Origin: a virus
Length of the DNA: 64,000 nucleotides
Direction: 5' to 3' (one strand)
IMG/VR virus record: IMGVR_UViG_3300034954_001540
Coordinates: 1 to 64,000 of that record
A program made the translations under genes and the position numbers. The notes under the pieces were generated by a model, which was not told the DNA's origin, searched no databases, and worked only from the letters and a program-made list of their open reading frames with translations. Of this stretch, positions 23,401-29,400 are shown one piece after another (positions within the stretch are counted from its first letter, which is position 1; every line of letters begins with the position of its first letter).

Positions 23401-26400
23401 CAGGCAAACTGAAGCACGTTGGTAACGAGATTCTGCAAACTCTGTATGCATGGGATCAAGCATTCGTCCTTTCCAAGTATGTAATTACTACAACTGACAC
23501 AAATCTAACTGGCACCTATACACAGAGACTGAGAATTCCTAACAACTTTGCATCTCCTGCATCTCAAGCCATTCAAGATGAGTTTGATCTGTTGGGTCGT
23601 GAAGTGCTGGAAGTCTTGGCACCTAATCCTGATATCTTCAGAGATACTGGCGTCCTTATCTGGAAAAACCGCAACTATATCGCAGAAGAAGTTGCTGGAT
23701 ATATTCTCGACAAGTATGAGATCAACCTTAATGGCACCGAGACTCAATTCCTCGTTATGCCTGGTTATGGTCAACCATACTGTGAGAGAGACGTTAAAGA
23801 CTTCATTCTCCCTGCTGTAATTGCTGATCTTTGCACTGGTGGCACATATCAGACTGAAGCAGTTATTGATCAGTATCTGGATTCTCAAAACAACATCTTG
23901 CATGTTGAGCATGAGTTGAATCCAATGTTGGACGCATTTGATCACGCTAAGATGCTTGCACAGAAAGCAGGAAACAACTTGCTTCTCTCACCTGGCGAGG
24001 TTTCTGCAGATCTAGGCGCTCCTGGCTGGGCACAAGATGATTATCACACTCCTCTGTATACTTCTCGTGGAGCATATAGAGATGATACCATCACAATCGA
24101 TGACGAAGGTTATCCTCAAGATAACGTTTCTAACTGGAATCGTTTCAAGGATGCTACTAACGCCCTCAAGGCTAACATTGATCTGATTGCTCATGAGGCA
24201 GTTGAGACAATGAATGACATGTCTAAGTATGCACAATTCAAGATCAAGGGTGGTCCTGTAAACTGCACCGATGACGTTAAGGACATCCTTAACGCTATGG
24301 TCCATGACCTCAATTACAACTGTAATGAAAGAACTTGGGATGCTGCAAGTCTCTATGTTGAAACAGAGAATAATTCTCTGAAGCACATTGAAGATGACTG
24401 GGAAGCAACTATTTCTGTCATGAAACTGGTCAGAGATATTGCTACCGTTACCATCAGAAATGGATTCGGTAGAGATTATATTCCTGGCAATGATCCTAAT
24501 AATGTCGATCCTTCTACTTACGAGGCAAACCCCAGAGAGCAAATCTTTGCTGATTGTGCTGATGCTATTGATTCAAATATTCGTTGGATTGCTGAGCAAG
24601 CAGTTAAGGCAGGCACCACACAGTATCCTTCATTGCAAATCAATGGTGGTGCTAGTGCAATGTGGTGGAAGGAATTCACTCCCACCAATGCAACTTATGT
24701 TGCTACCTCTGGTGTATTGACTCTTACAATTCCTGATCATGGACTCAACGTTGGTGAGCATATTAGTATTGCAGCAAATGGTCTTACATTTACCTGCAGT
24801 CAAGATAATTATGGATCTAACCATCCATATCCAAGAAATACTGACCCTGTTTATGAGAAGCGTATCGTAATTACAAGTACAACTCAAGATACAATCTCAG
24901 TAGATGTTGGTGTGTCTCCTGCTGGTCAGCAATATACTCACCAGTTTGTATCTGCAGTCTCTGGCGCTATCCGTTATGGATGGAGCGATGGTGGAGAGCC
25001 CTTTACCCCAACTGCTATTACCTACACAGCAAGCACGGGTGATATGGTAATGACCATCCCCAACCACTCTTTCAACGTTGGTAATAGACTGTCTATTTCT
25101 GAAGATTCTCTGACATTCACTTGCTCTCAGGATGCCTACGGTAGTGAGCATTCTTATCCACGCAAGAGCGATCCTGCATATGGCACAACTCGTGCTGTCA
25201 CTGCAGTTGGCACATCTAGTCAGAATGTTACTGGTGCAACTTACGACCCAGTTTCAGGTCTGATGACAATCACTACGAGTGGTAATCATGGATTGGTAAC
25301 TGGAAACAGAATCAAACTTGCTACTGATTCTCTGACATTTACTTGCACAATGGATGGCAATGGTAGCAACCATGCATATCCTCGCTCTACTGACCCTGCT
25401 GCTAATAAGTGGTTGTTTGTCACTCGCGTTGATGATGATACATTCTCCTGCTATGTGGGTGTTGCTGCAAATTCAAATCAGTATGCACATACATTTGTGA
25501 GTGCTTCTGCTGGTGCAGTTATCAAGCAAGATGGTCAAGTTACAGTCAACGTTGGTGCATCTCCTGCTGGTCAACAGTATACTCACCAGTTTGTGAGTGC
25601 TAGACCAGATGCAATTATCTCCGCTGGAAGTATTGATTGTGTCCATGACGTAACTGATATTCTCAGAGCGTTGGTCTTTAACCTCAAGTATGGTGGTGAC
25701 AACTGGATTAACTGGGTATCTGAATTCTATACAACATACTCTGGATCTCTTGCACACGTTACCTCACTGGCAACAGAAGTTAATTGGATTCTGGAAGAAA
25801 CCAAGAGACTGGTTAAGCGTGCAATGCGTGGTCAGATCATCAATAACGTTGCAAATTATGGTGGATCTCTTGAGACAAATGGTGGGCAGACATTTACAAA
25901 TGCCACACCTAAACCCACCACGGTGCTTCGCAACTCTACACCTGATGGTGGTATTACTCTGGGTGGTGACTATAGCAACACCGTTACCCGCACATTTACT
26001 AACGGCACAAGCAACATTGCAAGTGGATCTGCTTCTGCAACTGGTATAACCAATGATGAAGATCTGGTTGGTAGTTGTGTGACGGTGCTTCCTGCTGGCA
26101 CACCTTCTGATGGTTGCCTCTGGGAGCTTGGTGGTAATGGTGCTGGTTCTTGGCTCGGTATTAGAGACAGCGGCACATACCTCCGTCTCCGTGCTGGTAA
26201 TGGTGCCAACTCTTATTCTGGTGGTGCATCTACCTCTACCGACGCAGGTCTTGCACTCCTTGATGTCCAAGTCTCTAGTCTCTCAGCATACTTTGATGGT
26301 GGTCAGCATGAGATTACTTGGGAAATCAAGATTGGTGGCACAGTTGCCGCTGGAAACGGTCGTGTCAAACTCTGGATTGATGGTAATGAAATCGGTGATG

Positions 26401-29400
26401 CATCAACACCTGGATTGAATGTTGGTCTTTATGAAGCAGGTGGATTGTTGGCAGGTGGATCGCAGGGTGGTTTTGGTAGAGCATCTAGCGATAACAGCGT
26501 CCCACAAGGCGAACCTACTGCAGCATGGGCATACGCAACAGGTGACATGTCTTACTACAGATCACGTCTGGTTGATCCTAACTACACAGGTCAGGAGTCT
26601 GATAGCGTTGCTACTGAGATTGATGATCTGATGGCACTGGTTACAGATGCAATCAGTAATCCTGGTAACGTTGCAAACCGTGTCAGCATCCTACCCTACA
26701 TCTGGCCAATTAAGTATACGCCTGAAATTGCAGTTAGAGACACCACTTTGACATTCGACAGTGCTGCTGCTGAATGGAATCAAACTTGTGCTGAGGTTGC
26801 GTCTGGTATTGATACTTTGATGGATATCTATATCGATACGATTGAAAACGCAGCAAATAACAATACTAATCAGTTGAGCTCTATCTCTAGGACAACTAGA
26901 GCATCACAATACACAAATACTGTATATCAAGCAGGTACATGTGAAGGACCACAATCCGCCATTGATACTCTGTTTGATCTCATGTCAGATACTCTTGGTG
27001 CTGGTTTCAATACCGACAAGGTTATTGCCAACATGATCCTCTTTAATAAGGATGCTATTGCACAGAGAGCATATGATGAGACTCTGGCATATTATGGCAC
27101 CACTAATATGACAGTGGACTTTACTGCCAATATCGTCAAGGCAATCAGATATGACATGATCACCAGCGGTAACGCAGGTGGATTTAGACTGGTCCAAGAT
27201 TGGTTTGATGGTGAGGGCAACTTTATCGCATTCCAAGATGTGTCTCGCACACATCTGATATATGCAACTACTCGCGTGCGTGAGTATGTCAAGTCTGTCT
27301 TGTATCAGTTGACTGAAGATCCTGGTTGGAATACTTACAACACCTATCAGTTGGGTCTGAATGGTCGTTTGGATTACAACCGTGAGGCATCTGAATTTAT
27401 TATTGACTCTTCTATCAACCCTGTCGAGTATGCACTAGAAACATCTAAATTCCCAACAGAAGGTAGTGTTACTTGGGTGCCTAGCAGTGATGTAGAAAAC
27501 ATCAGCACAAAATATGAGTTGGGTTATGACTACAACACTGATCCTGCTCTGGTTACTCTTACTCCTATTGTCCCAGTTGGTTTCGACCGCGCTGAATATA
27601 GAGTTAGAATCAATCGCACCAACTCCTTCCGTCGTGGTGATATCCTCCAGTATATCCCAGCATCTGAGACTTCTGTCAAAGCATTCGCTGGTCAAACTTA
27701 CTGGTATGTGATGACTGCTACTGCACAGTGGTTTGAAATTGGTGCCCATTACATGCACGATGGTAGATTCAGAAAACTTGAAGTTGATACCTCTAATAGT
27801 GGTCAACAAATTTTCTCTGTCGTCAGACGTAGTGGTATCTCTAGGAATGCTCCTAAGTATCCTGCAGATCCTTCACAGACACCTATTCAGGGTGGATTCA
27901 ACCCCGCAGACGTTATCTACGGCACCACCTCCGAGTCCTCTTCTGAAATTGGTAGCGTTTCGCTCAACCAAGCAGAAATCAACAGACTCTATACTCGTTA
28001 CGAGTTGGATAATGTCAGTCAGAATCTGGGTGTATATGAAAACTTCATTAACGGTGAGCAAGTCACTGTCCAAGCAAATCCTGCCGTTTCAGGCACGATT
28101 CTCCAGACAGGTAAGACAAATCTCGATGGCGAAAACTTCGTTAATCTGATTACTGTCGCAGGCGTTATTAACGTGGGTGATGTCTTGGTTGGTGCTGATA
28201 GTGGCACGACTGCTGAGGTTGCATCCTTCGATTCTCGCATGTTGATCAACGTGGAGAGAGGATCATTCGCACAAGGCGACTGGTTGTTTGATAAGGATTC
28301 TGCGACTGAAGCATACGCTAACACATACCTCAACAAGTCTGGATCTCTTACAGGTAATGACGGTGGTCGTATCACGATTGACGTTGAGACCATTGGCGAT
28401 GCATGGGAAGCTGGTGATGTTATCTACGGTAGCGTCACTGATTACATCCTTGAAGTTAAGGGTCTCTCTGGCACACAGATTCAACTTAACCAGTATATCC
28501 ACGGCACCAACGTTTACCAGTTGGAGCTTGGTCCTCCAATTATTGACACGGGTATCTCTGATACATTCCGTGTGGGTGATGAAGTTGTCCTCCTGCAGGG
28601 CACCACACGCAAAGATCCTGGATTCTCTGCAACTGTCACAGAATACATTAACGGACTTGATATCACTGATAGCAACGATCCTAACTATCAGATTCACCGA
28701 CTCTTTATCGGTAACTTGCGTGATATTGGCACTGGCGAACCTATCTCCGCTGTCACTCAACCTGCTAACAACATCGGTAAACTTGACCTTGGATCTAACT
28801 TCCCAAGCATTTATGCCAACGTTACATCCTACACCGACACTGGATATACATCCTACGGGCGCGTGGCAGCGATTGAGCAATCTGGTATTACTGCAACTAT
28901 CTGGGTTGAAAATGCTCAGGGTGCATTTGTTGATAACATGTCTGTCATCTCTGACTATGGTTGGGGTGGTGCAGTTGCTAAGGCACGCACGCTTGAGGGT
29001 CGTGTTGATCGTTACTTCCGTGGTTTCGACGGTGATCAGACACAGTTTGATCTCACGATCAGTAATGGTGAAGCATACTTCCCAGATCCTGCTGGTCACA
29101 TGCTCATCTTCGTCAACGGTATCCTACAACCACCTGGCGGTAACAATTCCTACGTCGCATTCTCTGACAAGATTAACTTCTCCGAGGCACCTGAAATTGG
29201 ATCCGAATTCGTTGGTTACTATGTTGGTAAACTCCGTCAGATGGATGACATCAGCTTCGAGTTTGACTCCTTGCGCTCGTCCTTCAACCTCAGACGTGAA
29301 GGTCTCTTCTACTCACTGACTCTGACTGAGGGTGTTTCTTCTAACGTGATCCGCCCAGAAAACAACATCATTGTTTCACTCAACGGTATCATTCAGGAAC

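Larger units (their letters stand above)
20607..27310 (+). repeat. Helical Cys-(R/x)-D repeats in the giant gene
   Basis: Six copies of a roughly 65-residue helical unit with the form 'C-x-x-D-(V/L)-x-x-x-(I/L)-x-A-x-x-x-D-(L/V)-x-x-GGN-Y' occur, plus a seventh without the Cys. Examples are 'CIRDLELYIDAISIDIFRGG', 'CRRDIGLMIDALAEDVSQGG', 'CIRDTKDYIIGALVKDLRDG', 'CERDVKDFILPAVIADLCTG' and 'CVHDVTDILRALVFNLKYGG'. They alternate with shorter 'N-C-A-D-(V/I)' helical units. The rest of the protein is mainly beta. Confidence 0.75.

Noticed and set aside
28288-29319. A 343-codon open frame on the plus strand in another frame of the giant gene
   Set aside because: Leu/Ser/Thr-rich translation with no domain; the giant's frame has recognisable modules across the same bases.
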